Source: DATDAH01 sp963845425 (lineage in GTDB: Bacteria; Actinomycetota; Acidimicrobiia; Acidimicrobiales; DATDAH01). Taken from it: 64,000 nucleotides of DNA. Every line of letters starts with the position of its first letter. Within the stretch, counting starts at the first letter, position 1. The translations under genes and the position numbers were made by a program. Shown here one piece after another: positions 9,173 to 17,299 of the stretch. Where the stretch lies: NCBI GenBank assembly GCA_963845425.1, contig CAWJSC010000010.1:682001-746000 (forward strand), in the 5' to 3' direction. The notes under the pieces are model-generated. The model had not been told where the DNA came from. It did no database searches and was given only the letters and a program-made list of their open reading frames with translations.

Positions 9173-10128
9173 GATCGCGGCCGGTTCTGGGCCGCCTTGT
9201 CGTAGGCGTCCACGATGTCCTGCACGATGCGGTGCCGGACCACGTCCTTGGAGCCCAGGCGCACGAAGGCCAGGCCGTCGATGTCGGTGAGGATCCGCTC
9301 GAGGCCCTCCAGGCCCGACCGCCCGTGCTGGACGTCGACCTGGGTGGTGTCGCCGGTGATGACGGCCTTGGAGCCGAAACCGATGCGGGTCAGGAACATC
9401 TTCATCTGTTCAGGCGAGGTGTTCTGGGCCTCGTCCAGGATGATGAAGCTGCCGTTGAGCGTGCGCCCCCGCATGAACGCCAGGGGCGCCACCTCGACGG
9501 TCCCCCGCTCGATGAGGCGCTCGGCCCCCTCGGCTCCGACCATGTCGAACAGGGCGTCGTAGAGGGGCCGGAGGTACGGGTCGATCTTGGCCATCAGGTC
9601 ACCGGGCAGGAAGCCCAGCCGCTCCCCCGCCTCGACCGCCGGGCGGGTGAGGATGATGCGCTCGACCTCCTTGGCCTGCAGGGCCTGCACCGCAGTGGCC
9701 ACGGCCAGCCACGACTTGCCCGTGCCGGCGGGGCCGATGCCGATGGTGATGATGTTCTCGGCGATGGCGTCCACGTAGCGCTTCTGGCCGCTGGACTTGG
9801 GACGCACGGTCTTGCCCTGGAAACCCCGCAGGACCTCGGAGGTGAGGACCTCGGACGGGCGCTCGTCGGCCCGGATCATCTCGATGGTGCGCACCACTTC
9901 GGCGGGCTCGAGGGCATGGCCCCGCTGCACGAGGATGACCAGCTCCTCGAAGAGGCGGGCCACGGCCTCGGTGTCTTCGCCCTCAACGGTGATCTCGTTG
10001 CCCCGCACGCGGATGTCGGTGTCGGCGAACGCGGCCTCGATCAGGCGCAGGAGCTCGTCACGCTGGCCGAGCAGTCCGACCATCAGGTGGTTGCCGGGGA
10101 CGTTGATCTTCACGGGAGACGATGGCAT
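9169..10128 (-). CDS. PhoH family ATPase
   Basis: This is a PhoH-like ATPase of 319 residues. It shows Walker A GPAGTGKS (about 132-139), the family block LTRPAVEAGERLGFLPGDL, and Walker B with DEAQN. An N-terminal region precedes the ATPase core. PhoH-like proteins next to ybeY are thought to act in RNA metabolism. The start is ATG 10128, because the preceding in-frame residues are Pro/Arg-rich shadow sequence. It is the first gene of the ybeY-CBS-era operon. A possible TACGCT -10 box lies 14 bases upstream on the minus strand. Confidence 0.9.
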   Translation of the reverse strand: MPSSPVKINVPGNHLMVGLLGQRDELLRLIEAAFADTDIRVRGNEITVEGEDTEAVARLFEELVILVQRGHALEPAEVVRTIEMIRADERPSEVLTSEVLRGFQGKTVRPKSSGQKRYVDAIAENIITIGIGPAGTGKSWLAVATAVQALQAKEVERIILTRPAVEAGERLGFLPGDLMAKIDPYLRPLYDALFDMVGAEGAERLIERGTVEVAPLAFMRGRTLNGSFIILDEAQNTSPEQMKMFLTRIGFGSKAVITGDTTQVDVQHGRSGLEGLERILTDIDGLAFVRLGSKDVVRHRIVQDIVDAYDKAAQNRPRS

Positions 10129-10179
10129 TCGCGGTCCGGGCGAGCGTACCGCCCCCTGACGCGTGGCCCCAGGGAGATC

Positions 10180-10185
10180 TACGTT
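10180..10185 (+). promoter_or_regulatory. -10 box of the Sm-like repeat protein gene
   Basis: TACGTT lies five bases before GTG 10191 and eight before GTG 10194. It is divergent from phoH. Confidence 0.4.
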
Positions 10186-10190
10186 GCCCC

Positions 10191-10712
10191 GTGGTGCCCG
10201 ATCCGTTCGACCCCGAGGCGATGGCCCGCGAGGCCCGCCTGGCCCAGGCGGCCGACGCCCGTTCGGCCCGAGCCGACTGGGCCCAGCTGGGCGCCGAGGA
10301 GGCGACCCTGGCGACGATCCTCGAGCGCCTGGCCCGCGCCGGTCGGGCGGTCCGCCTGGCATCGGCGGGCGGTTCGCACCACGGGTCGGTGCGCGAGCTG
10401 GGCCCGGACCACGTCCTCCTCGCCGACCACGGCCGATGGCGCTACCTCCGGCTCTCGACCGTGCGGACCGTGGAGGCCGCCGGCGGGCACCAGGGCGAAG
10501 GGCCGACCCGGGTGGGCCGGACGTTCCTCGACACCCTCTCCCGACGGGTCGGGACGGTGGTGACGCTGGTGCTGGCCGACGGCACGGCGCACCAAGGCAC
10601 GGTGACGGCGGTCGGGACCGACGTCGTCACCCTGCAGCGCGAGGGCCCGGCCGGGCCGCTCTACGTGTCGTCGTCAGCGGTCGCCGCCGCCTTGGGGGAC
10701 GGATCCGGGTAG
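10191..10712 (+). CDS. Uncharacterised protein with two Sm-like repeats
   Basis: I do not recognise this 173-residue protein as a named family. After a charged, Ala/Arg-rich helix (residues about 8-50), two similar beta-rich blocks follow, each with the order G-x-V-x-L, a His/Gly turn, G-(S/T)-V, (L/V)-G-x-D-x-V-x-L and an S-x-V end (about 55-105 and 120-170). That pattern is reminiscent of duplicated Sm/LSm-like barrels, which would suggest RNA binding; this is inference. Two adjacent GTG codons (10191, 10194) are both possible starts. Its 3' end overlaps the convergent HTH gene by 52 bases. Confidence 0.7.
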   Translation: MVPDPFDPEAMAREARLAQAADARSARADWAQLGAEEATLATILERLARAGRAVRLASAGGSHHGSVRELGPDHVLLADHGRWRYLRLSTVRTVEAAGGHQGEGPTRVGRTFLDTLSRRVGTVVTLVLADGTAHQGTVTAVGTDVVTLQREGPAGPLYVSSSAVAAALGDGSG

Positions 10713-10909
10713 AGGTGCTCGAGCGTGCCGGGCTCGATCCGACTGTTCTCGATGAACGCCTCGACGTCGCTCGCCTGCAGGCGGATGACCCGCCCGAAGC
10801 GGTACCCCGGCAACTGCCCCTCGTCGAGGAACCGGTAGAGCGTGCGAGGGGTGATCCCCAGCCGCCCGGCCGCCTCGGCCGTGCTCAGCCACTCGATCTC
10901 GGATGCCAT
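10661..10909 (-). CDS. Excisionase-type helix-turn-helix DNA-binding protein
   Basis: This 82-residue protein carries a MerR/excisionase-type winged helix: STAEAAGRLGITPRTLYRF is the helix-turn-helix, and LPGYRFGRVIRL with SDVEAFI forms the wing and following helix. The tail is acidic (ending with three Asp and Thr). Such small proteins are common single-domain regulators in actinobacteria and do not imply a phage. The start is ATG 10909; a longer frame exists but adds low-quality sequence. It is divergent from the Tad operon and overlaps the preceding plus-strand gene tail-to-tail. Confidence 0.85.
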   Translation of the reverse strand: MASEIEWLSTAEAAGRLGITPRTLYRFLDEGQLPGYRFGRVIRLQASDVEAFIENSRIEPGTLEHLYPDPSPKAAATADDDT

Positions 10910-11030
10910 GGGATCGACGGTAGCCGGGGGGTGCGACAAGCACGCGGATACCCCCGAGGACGGCCGGGACCACCTGAGAAGCATCGGGACACGGATCAGC
11001 ACAGCAGGTACATGAAGTTATCGAAACCAC

Positions 11031-11059
11031 TTGAAACGGTACAATATCTGTCGTATCGT
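11031..11059 (+). promoter_or_regulatory. Promoter of the Tad pilus operon
   Basis: TTGAAA (11031-11036) and TATCGT (11054-11059) are separated by exactly 17 bases in an AT-rich island. GTG 11068 lies eight bases after the -10 box, so the operon mRNA is predicted to be leaderless. It is the best sigma-70-like promoter in the window. Confidence 0.7.
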
Positions 11060-11067
11060 ACCCTTCA

Positions 11068-11715
11068 GTGTCGATTCGGCGTATCTCCCCCACTTCCCTT
11101 CTCTCCCGACCGGCGGTGACGCTGCGGGCAGCCCTCGGTGGCCTGCTCGTCACCCTCGCCCTGCTCGGCGTCAGCCAGGCCTACGCCCACGCCGACCGAC
11201 CGCCCCGGTCCGGCGTGGTCGTGGTCGACCGGGACCTGCCGCCCGGCACCGTCCTGGAACCCGACCTCCTGCAGGTGGTGGCGGTCGACCTGCCCTCGCC
11301 CGTGGCCGGCCGCGTTTTCGAACAGGTCGAGCTCCTGCGCGGGGCGACGACCCTCGCTCCCCTGGCCACCGGTGAACCGGTCCTCCTCGGCCAGGTGCTC
11401 CCGGCGGGCACCACGCCGGCCACCGGGGTCGACGTCAGCTTCGCCGTGAGTGCCGACCGCGCCCTCGGCGGGTCGCTGCGCCCGGGCGAGCTCGTGGACC
11501 TGGTCGCCACCCCGCCCGCCGGCGCGACCCGCCTGGTCGCCGAGGCCGTCACGATCATCGACGCCGTCGGCGAGACCGACGGCCTACTGGCGGACACGGG
11601 CGGTCTGGTGGTGACCGTCCGGCTGCCGTCGCGTCGTGCCCTGCTCGGCGTCGTCGCGGCGGTGGACGAGGGCCGGCTCACCGTCGCCCGCTCGTCTCCG
11701 GAGCCCTTCTCGTGA
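11068..11715 (+). CDS. CpaB/RcpC-like SAF-domain pilus assembly protein
   Basis: First gene of the Tad operon, 215 residues. It has a single N-terminal membrane anchor (AALGGLLVTLALLGVSQAYA), then a SAF domain (VVVDRDLPPGTVLEPDLLQVV, with its end near GEPVLLGQVLP) and a CpaB/RcpC-like C-terminal region containing RPGELVDLVAT. CpaB-family proteins are extracytoplasmic parts of Tad machines. There is no secretin gene nearby, as expected for an organism without an outer membrane. GTG 11068 fits the promoter. Its stop overlaps the next start as GTGA. Confidence 0.82.
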   Translation: MSIRRISPTSLLSRPAVTLRAALGGLLVTLALLGVSQAYAHADRPPRSGVVVVDRDLPPGTVLEPDLLQVVAVDLPSPVAGRVFEQVELLRGATTLAPLATGEPVLLGQVLPAGTTPATGVDVSFAVSADRALGGSLRPGELVDLVATPPAGATRLVAEAVTIIDAVGETDGLLADTGGLVVTVRLPSRRALLGVVAAVDEGRLTVARSSPEPFS

Positions 11716-12884
11716 TCCGCCATCGCGTGGCCACCGTCGGCCGGCCTGGCCCGGCCTGGCCCCGGGCCGTCGCCCGCTGGGGCTCGGGCGCCACGCTCCC
11801 GTTGGACGCCACCACCTGTGTCTCCGCGGACGAACTGCGGGCTCTGGTCGTCGACGCGTCCGTCGACCTCGCGATCGTCGAGGCCGGGCTGCCCGGCGTG
11901 GACCGGGTCTTGGCCGACGACGTGCGACGGGCCGGGACGGCGCTGGCGGTCGTCACGACACCGACCCTGACCCCCGCGGCCGAGCGCCTCGACCCCGATG
12001 CTCTCCTCCCGGCCGACTTCGACGCCCAAGCGCTGGCCGCGGTGCTCCAGGCCCACGCCCGCACCCAGGCCAAGCCCCGGCCGACCCCAGGGCCTGGGCC
12101 GGGCCCGTCCCCCGAAGGGTCCCAGGATCTGGTCGCCATCACCGGCCCGGGCGGAACCGGGGCCTCGACGGTGGCCCAGGCGCTCGCCACCCAACGGGCC
12201 GGCCTCGGCCCCGTCGTCCTGGCCGACCTCGCCCTGGAAGCCGACCAGCACGTCCGCCACGGGGTCGCCCCGGGCCACGACGGGGTGTTCGAGTTGGCGG
12301 AGGCCCTCCGCCACGCTCCCCCCGCCACCATGACCGTGCCCTTCGTCCCTCAGCCCGCCGGGTATGACCTCCTCTGCGGCCTGCGCCGCCGTCAGGAGTG
12401 GACCATCCTGAGCGGTTCGGTCGCGGAACACGTGCTGGCCTCCCTCCGGCCGCGGGGCGGCCTGATCGTCGCCGACATCGGCGCCGACCTGGACGGGCGG
12501 GTCGAGAGCGGGTCACTCGACCTGGAGGAGCGCAACGCGTTGGCCCGGGTCGTCGCGACCCGGGCCTCGACCGTCGTGGTCGTGGGTCGATGGTCCACCA
12601 CCGGCGTGCACCGCCTGGCCCGGACGCTGCTCGACCTCGAAGCCCACGGCATACCCCGCGGTCGACTGCTCCCCGTCCTCAACCATGCACCGAAACGACG
12701 CTCCGGACAGTCGCTGGCCAGGCACACCGTGCGCAGCCTCCTGGAGGACCTCGACGGCGGCGTCTGGCCGTCACCCACCTGCCTCGCTCATGATCCCGGC
12801 GTCGAACGCAGCGTGCGCGAGGCCACTCCCCTGCCACCGCGCTTCGTCCGCCGCGTCGGACGCGCCCTGGATGGCCGGTCGTGA
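11712..12884 (+). CDS. TadZ/CpaE-like ParA-family protein with degenerate P-loop
   Basis: The 390-residue protein combines an N-terminal degenerate receiver-like half (about 1-115) with a ParA/MinD-like domain, the layout of TadZ/CpaE proteins that position the pilus machine. The P-loop reads GPGGTGAST (145-153): both lysines of the deviant Walker A motif are missing (Pro and Ala instead). Nucleotide hydrolysis is therefore doubtful, while a structural or localising role remains possible. Later segments LIVADIGADL and VVVVGRWSTTGV match the family strand order. Four-base overlaps link it to both neighbours. Confidence 0.8.
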   Translation: MIRHRVATVGRPGPAWPRAVARWGSGATLPLDATTCVSADELRALVVDASVDLAIVEAGLPGVDRVLADDVRRAGTALAVVTTPTLTPAAERLDPDALLPADFDAQALAAVLQAHARTQAKPRPTPGPGPGPSPEGSQDLVAITGPGGTGASTVAQALATQRAGLGPVVLADLALEADQHVRHGVAPGHDGVFELAEALRHAPPATMTVPFVPQPAGYDLLCGLRRRQEWTILSGSVAEHVLASLRPRGGLIVADIGADLDGRVESGSLDLEERNALARVVATRASTVVVVGRWSTTGVHRLARTLLDLEAHGIPRGRLLPVLNHAPKRRSGQSLARHTVRSLLEDLDGGVWPSPTCLAHDPGVERSVREATPLPPRFVRRVGRALDGRS

Positions 12885-14167
12885 CCACGGCCTCGCCACT
12901 GGCCACCATCGAGCGGCTGGCCCAAGAACGAGCCGACCAGCTGGCCCTTGACCTCAGCGGGCCCGACGGCCTCGATCGCCTCGGGCGCCTCGTGGCCGAG
13001 ACCGTCGAGCGGTGGAACGCTGAGCACCGCGACGGCCGGCGGCCGGTGGCCCTCGACGAGGACGTCGTCGACCGGGCGCTGCGCAACCTGGTCGGCTACG
13101 GCCCCCTCGGTCCCCTGCTGGAGGACGACGACGTCTGGGAGATCATGGTCAACGCTCCGGACGCGCTGTTCGTCAAACGCCACCGCGGCCCTGATGGGCC
13201 CCATGACGACGTCTTCCACGACGACGAGCACGTGCTGCGGGTCCTGACCCGGATCCTCGACGACGCGACCGGAGCGCACCGCAAGCTGGACCCGACCCTC
13301 GGCCTACAGGACGCCCAGCTGGAGAGCGGCTCCCGCCTCCACATCGTGCACCGCGACATCAGTCGCGGCGGCCACACGATGGTCAACATCCGGAAGTTCA
13401 CCGGGGTCGCCTACCGACGGCTGGACGACCTGGTGGCCACCGGGATGCTCGACGGCCCCACCGCCGGCCTCCTCGCCGCCCTGGTCCGGACCGGGACGTC
13501 GATGGTGGTGGCCGGCCGGCCGGGAGCAGGAAAGACCACCCTGCTGTCCTGCTGTGTCGCGGAACTGGACCCACGGGCGCGGGTCGTGGTCGCCGAGGAG
13601 GTCTTCGAGGCCGAGGTCCCGTTGACCAACGTCGCCGGCATGCAGACCCGCGGCCCCCGTCCGGACCGACCCGAGATCGGCCTGCGCCGGCTGGTCGCCG
13701 CGTTCCTCCGCATGGCGCCGGACGTGGCGATCGTGGGCGAGGTCCGCGACCGCGAGGCCCTGCCGCTACTGCTCACGCTGTCCTCGGGGGTCACCGGCTA
13801 CACCACGGTCCACGCGGGGTCGGCGGCCCAGGCCCTCACTCGCCTGCGCTTCATCTGCCAACTGGCCGAGGAGGCGACGAACCTCGGCCCGGCGACACTG
13901 ACCACGCTGGTGGCCGAGGCGGTCGACGTCGTCGTGCACTGCACCCGTGGGCCCGCAGGCCCACGGGTCACCGAGGTCCTCGCCGTGGAGGACCTCGCCA
14001 CCGGCGACACCGGCCGTTTCACCACGACACCTCTGATCGTCCGCCCCCACCCCGACCGGCCACTGCAATGGTCGGGCCTGGTTCCGGACCGGCTGAGCGC
14101 CCGGATGGCCGTCCGTGGCGTCGACCTGGGACCGATCCTGAGCAGCACAGCTCGGGGCGAGCGGTGA
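12881..14167 (+). CDS. tadA: Tad pilus assembly ATPase TadA/CpaF
   Basis: This secretion ATPase powers pilus assembly. The 428-residue protein has the CpaF N-terminal region (VGYGPLGPLLEDDDVWEIMVN), Walker A GRPGAGKTT (212-220), the acidic box around VVAEEVFEAE, Walker B VAIVGEVRD and the His box GYTTVHAGS. It would act as a cytoplasmic hexamer on the TadB/TadC membrane platform encoded next. The GTG start overlaps the upstream stop and the gene stop overlaps the tadB start. All catalytic motifs are intact, so the machine looks functional. Confidence 0.93.
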   Translation: MTTASPLATIERLAQERADQLALDLSGPDGLDRLGRLVAETVERWNAEHRDGRRPVALDEDVVDRALRNLVGYGPLGPLLEDDDVWEIMVNAPDALFVKRHRGPDGPHDDVFHDDEHVLRVLTRILDDATGAHRKLDPTLGLQDAQLESGSRLHIVHRDISRGGHTMVNIRKFTGVAYRRLDDLVATGMLDGPTAGLLAALVRTGTSMVVAGRPGAGKTTLLSCCVAELDPRARVVVAEEVFEAEVPLTNVAGMQTRGPRPDRPEIGLRRLVAAFLRMAPDVAIVGEVRDREALPLLLTLSSGVTGYTTVHAGSAAQALTRLRFICQLAEEATNLGPATLTTLVAEAVDVVVHCTRGPAGPRVTEVLAVEDLATGDTGRFTTTPLIVRPHPDRPLQWSGLVPDRLSARMAVRGVDLGPILSSTARGER

Positions 14168-14976
14168 TCGCGTTGGTCTGGGGGTGCCTGGCCGCGGTCG
14201 GCGTCCATCTCCTGTGGTCTCGTCCGCCACCCGGCCCGGCCCGATGGCGGGTCGATCTCATGGGCCTCGGCCGCCGGAGCGCCCTCCCCCTCGGGGTCGG
14301 TGCCGTCGGAACGCTGGTCGGGGCAATCGCCATAGGTGGCCCGGTCGCCCTCGCCGTCGGCGTCTTGGCCGCGGCCTGCGCCGCAGTCGGCCGACGGTCC
14401 GTGGCCTCGGCCCGACGGGATCAGGCCCGACGGGCGTGGCCCGCCCTGCTCGACGAGGTCCGGGTCCTGACGACCAGCGGCAGCCGATCGATCCCGAGAG
14501 CCCTCTTCGAGGCGGGGGACCGCGTGCCCCAGCCGATGGCGGGGGACTTCGTGGCCGCCCGCCAGGCCTGGCGGGTGTCCGCCGACTTCGACCGCACCCT
14601 CGCGGTGCTGAAGGACCGGCTCGGCGAAGCGTCGACCGACACCGTGTGCGAGACCCTCCTCGTGGCCCACCACCTCGGCGGGGCCGACCTCGGCCGGCGG
14701 CTGGCCCGCCTGGCCCAGGACCGGCGGCGGGACCTGGCGACCCGCGACCTCGCCTCGGCCAAGCTCGCCGGCGCCCGCTTCGCCCGCCGCTTCGTCGTCG
14801 TCGTGCCCCTCGGCATGGCCGTCGCCGGCCAAGCGGTGGGCACCGGCCGAGCCGCCTTCGCCTCCCCCGGCGGTCAGGCCGTCGGTCTCGTCGCCGCCTG
14901 CCTCGTCGCGACCTGCTGGGTCTGGGCCGGGCGATTCCTGCGGTTACCCGACGAGCCACGGATCTTCGAGCGATGA
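14164..14976 (+). CDS. Tad pilus membrane platform protein TadB (type II secretion F domain)
   Basis: This 270-residue protein is the first of two inner-membrane platform subunits. Hydrophobic segments lie at the N-terminus (two, about 1-20 and 38-72) and C-terminus (about 205-260); between them is the helical T2SS-F domain with ARRAWPALLDEVRVLTTSGSRSIPRALFEAG and LVAHHLGGADLGRRLARLA split over two repeats. The start is GTG 14164, which overlaps the tadA stop; the longer open frame is a shadow of tadA. The stop overlaps tadC. Confidence 0.85.
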   Translation: MIALVWGCLAAVGVHLLWSRPPPGPARWRVDLMGLGRRSALPLGVGAVGTLVGAIAIGGPVALAVGVLAAACAAVGRRSVASARRDQARRAWPALLDEVRVLTTSGSRSIPRALFEAGDRVPQPMAGDFVAARQAWRVSADFDRTLAVLKDRLGEASTDTVCETLLVAHHLGGADLGRRLARLAQDRRRDLATRDLASAKLAGARFARRFVVVVPLGMAVAGQAVGTGRAAFASPGGQAVGLVAACLVATCWVWAGRFLRLPDEPRIFER

Positions 14977-15860
14977 ACGCACTCCTCGCAGCGGCCCTGC
15001 TGTGGTCTGGCGCCGCGCTGGTCCTGTCCAGCCTCGGGCCGGTCCGGCGGCCGACCCTGCGCACCCGCCTGCGCCCCTATCTCGGCGTCCATGCCACCAG
15101 CGAGGGCCTCCCGATCCGGCGCCGCCTCGCCCCCCTCACCCTGGTCGTCGGCGAGCGCCTCGGGCACGTCGTGCGGGCGACCGAACCCCTCGAACGCCGG
15201 CTCCGCCGGGTCCACCACCCGATGGACCCGGGGGCCTTCCGGTTCCGTCAGCTGAGCCAGGCGATCGCCGGGCTCGGTCTCGCCGGCGCGCTGGCTGCCG
15301 TCTCCCCCACGAGCATCCATCCGCTGGTCACCTTGGTCTTCGTGCTCGGCACCCCCATCGCGGTGTTCGCGGCCCATGAGCACCTGCTGGCCGAGCTCGA
15401 GCGGCGCCAGACCCGGCAGGTGACCCGCGAGCTGCCGACCGTCGCCGAACAGCTCGGCATGCTCCTGGCGTCGGGACGGTCGGTGGGCGCCGCCATCGCC
15501 CACCTCGGCACCCGGGGCCGAGGACCACTGGCCGACGATCTCCGGCGGGTCACCCGCCGCGTGCAGCAGGGTGTCGACGAGCGGGCGGCACTGCGGGAAT
15601 GGGCCGACCTGCGCCCGGCCCCGGGCATCGCCCACCTCGTCGGCGTCCTCACCCTCGCCGGGGAGACCACCGACCTCGACCAACTCGTCGAGCAGGAGTC
15701 CGACGCGATACGAGCGGAGGCCCATCGCGAGCTCCTGGCCGACCTCGAACGCCGGTCACAGCAGGTCTGGGTGCCGGTGACCGTCGCCACCCTCCTGCCC
15801 GGCTCGCTCCTGCTCCTCGTCCCGTTCCTCGACGCGCTCCGGCTCTTCGCCGGGGCCTGA
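14973..15860 (+). CDS. Tad pilus membrane platform protein TadC (type II secretion F domain)
   Basis: Second platform subunit, 295 residues. It has an N-terminal membrane helix, two central helices (about 95-140), the T2SS-F domain with TRELPTVAEQLGMLLASGRS and LAGETTDLDQLVEQESDAI split across it, and a C-terminal helix (VWVPVTVATLLPGSLLLLVP). Together with TadB it would form the membrane channel base turned by TadA. ATG 14973 overlaps the tadB stop as ATGA. A 26-base gap with a good Shine-Dalgarno sequence follows before the pilin gene. Confidence 0.85.
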   Translation: MNALLAAALLWSGAALVLSSLGPVRRPTLRTRLRPYLGVHATSEGLPIRRRLAPLTLVVGERLGHVVRATEPLERRLRRVHHPMDPGAFRFRQLSQAIAGLGLAGALAAVSPTSIHPLVTLVFVLGTPIAVFAAHEHLLAELERRQTRQVTRELPTVAEQLGMLLASGRSVGAAIAHLGTRGRGPLADDLRRVTRRVQQGVDERAALREWADLRPAPGIAHLVGVLTLAGETTDLDQLVEQESDAIRAEAHRELLADLERRSQQVWVPVTVATLLPGSLLLLVPFLDALRLFAGA

Positions 15861-15886
15861 ACCAGTGCCCTCCCGGAGGTCCCGCC

Positions 15887-16078
15887 GTGTCCCTGTCCCC
15901 AGCCTGCCCGTCGTCATCGCGTCGCTGCCGCGGCCAACGAGGCGAGGGCGTGATCTCCGCGGCCATCGCCGTGCTCATCGTCGCCTTCCTGGGCGCCCTC
16001 ATGTGGGTCGGATTTCAGCAGATCTGGGCGAACGCCGAGGCCCAGACGAACGAGCAGATCAACCAGATCGGCGGCTGA
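15887..16078 (+). CDS. Small Flp-like pilin
   Basis: This 63-residue protein has a basic, Ser/Arg-rich leader with two Cys, the Gly-rich processing region RGEGVIS, and a single hydrophobic helix (AAIAVLIVAFLGALMWVGF) followed by a short polar Gln/Asn-rich tail. That is the size and layout of Tad-type pilins and related single-helix subunits, although the usual Glu five residues after the cleavage site is not obvious. The GTG start has a GGAGGT Shine-Dalgarno six bases upstream, the strongest in this operon, fitting a highly translated major subunit. No prepilin peptidase gene is in the window. Confidence 0.75.
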   Translation: MSLSPACPSSSRRCRGQRGEGVISAAIAVLIVAFLGALMWVGFQQIWANAEAQTNEQINQIGG

Positions 16079-16431
16079 CGCGCGACGGGGGCGCGGGCAC
16101 GCTGGGTGCCGCCATCGGCCTGACCGTCGCCCTCACGATGCTCCTCGGGACTGTTCAGCTCGTGGCCCGACTGCACCGGACATCGGTGGTGAGCGCGGTC
16201 GCAACCGACGCCGTCCACCGGGTGGCCGAGTCACCCCCGGCTGCGCTGGCCGAGGTCCGGCGGAGGGCCGACGCCCGCATCCGCGCCGTCCTCGGGCCGG
16301 AGGTGCAGATCAGCTGGTCCGAGGCACCCGACGGCCCGGCGATCGAGATCCGGGTCACCGGCTCGCGGTTGCCCGGGCTGGCGACGGACATCCAGCGCGG
16401 CGCAGTGGCCCGCAGGGAGCGACCGTGGTGA
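16075..16431 (+). CDS. TadE-like pseudopilin, probable CTG start
   Basis: The 118-residue product begins with a short polar stretch (residues 2-9, TRDGGAGT), a hydrophobic helix (LGAAIGLTVALTMLLGTVQLV) and a TadE-like exterior domain. No ATG, GTG or TTG lies at a sensible place: an in-frame ATG at 16138 would remove most of the helix, and GTG 16003 would overlap the pilin gene by 76 bases. CTG 16075 overlaps the pilin stop as CTGA, exactly matching the ATGA/GTGA overlaps elsewhere in this operon. I therefore favour CTG initiation by translational coupling. The function as a minor pilus subunit is inferred from family and context. Confidence 0.65.
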   Translation: MTRDGGAGTLGAAIGLTVALTMLLGTVQLVARLHRTSVVSAVATDAVHRVAESPPAALAEVRRRADARIRAVLGPEVQISWSEAPDGPAIEIRVTGSRLPGLATDIQRGAVARRERPW

Positions 16432-16886
16432 CTGCGGATCGGCTCCGGGATGACGCCGGCCAGGTGGCCGGTATCGAGGCCATCCCCTTCGGCTTGCTCG
16501 TGCTCACCGTCGGCGTCCTGCTCGTGGCCCACACCTGGGCGGTCGTGGACGCCAAGTTCACCACCACCGCCGCCGCCAGGGAAGCGGCCCGGGCCTACGT
16601 GGAGGCGCCCTCGCCTGGCACCGCGGAGGCCAGCGCGATGGAAGCCGCAGGCGCCGTGGTCGTGCGGTCCGGACGCGATCCCGGGACCCTGCTCCTCGAG
16701 CGGGTGTCGAGGGGTTTCGGGCGCTGCGTGCCCACCCGGTTCGAGGCCGTCCTCGAGGTACCGACGGTCGCCGCTCCGTGGCGCGGCGATCGTCCGGCCC
16801 GCTCCGTCCGCGCCCACCACACCGAGGTGGTCGATCCCTACCGCAACGGGCTGCCGGGACTCGCGGCCTGCGCCGTCGAGCCATGA
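16425..16886 (+). CDS. TadE/TadG-like pilus protein
   Basis: The 153-residue protein has a short cytoplasmic start, a hydrophobic helix (PFGLLVLTVGVLLVAHTWAVV), then the typical TadE continuation AKFTTTAAAREAARAYVEA and a mostly beta exterior domain with two Cys (about 101 and 150) that could form a disulfide. GTG 16425 and GTG 16428 are both possible; the latter overlaps the upstream stop as GTGA. It is probably a minor pseudopilin of the Tad machine. Confidence 0.75.
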   Translation: MVTADRLRDDAGQVAGIEAIPFGLLVLTVGVLLVAHTWAVVDAKFTTTAAAREAARAYVEAPSPGTAEASAMEAAGAVVVRSGRDPGTLLLERVSRGFGRCVPTRFEAVLEVPTVAAPWRGDRPARSVRAHHTEVVDPYRNGLPGLAACAVEP

Positions 16887-17299
16887 TGCCGACCGGCGAG
16901 CGGGCCAGCACACTGTTGTTCTTCCCCGCGGCGCTGCTGGTGATGGTCGTGCTCGCGGCGGTGACGGTGGACCTCGCCCGACTGCACCTCGCCCAGCGAC
17001 AGGTCGATGACCTCGCGGCGGCCACGGCCAACGACGCCGTCACGGTGGGGTTGGATGTTGCCGCCTTGCGGTCCGGCGACGACTACCGCCTTGCCCCCAG
17101 CCGAGTCCGCGCCCTCGCGGCCGCACGAGCCGCCGACGCCGCGCTACCGGTGGACCTCGTCGCGCACCTGACCGACGCCCGTTCGGTCACGGTCACGGCG
17201 TCGGCGCGCGTGCCGCTCGGCTTCTCGCGGGCGATCCCGGGCGCGCCGCAGACGGCGACCGTGCGGAGCGAGGCCCGCGCCACCGCCCACCTCCGATGA
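16883..17299 (+). CDS. TadG-like pilus protein
   Basis: This 138-residue protein starts MMPTGERASTLLFFPAALL, with the ERAS-type motif followed by a hydrophobic helix that often opens TadE/TadG-family proteins, and then LARLHLAQRQVDDLAAATAND, a region resembling the pilus-associated DUF of TadG. The remainder is a compact exterior domain. ATG 16883 overlaps the upstream stop as ATGA; the longer open frame is not needed. It is likely the third minor pseudopilin of the locus. Confidence 0.72.
   Translation: MMPTGERASTLLFFPAALLVMVVLAAVTVDLARLHLAQRQVDDLAAATANDAVTVGLDVAALRSGDDYRLAPSRVRALAAARAADAALPVDLVAHLTDARSVTVTASARVPLGFSRAIPGAPQTATVRSEARATAHLR

Noticed and set aside
10661..10909. Phage or integrative element suggested by an excisionase-type protein
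   Set aside because: No integrase, attachment repeats or other phage genes are nearby; such small HTH proteins are common chromosomal regulators.
14184..14972. Long open frame overlapping tadB
   Set aside because: It is a shadow frame rich in Arg/Pro/Gly; the real tadC starts at 14973, where the family N-terminus and ATGA overlap lie.
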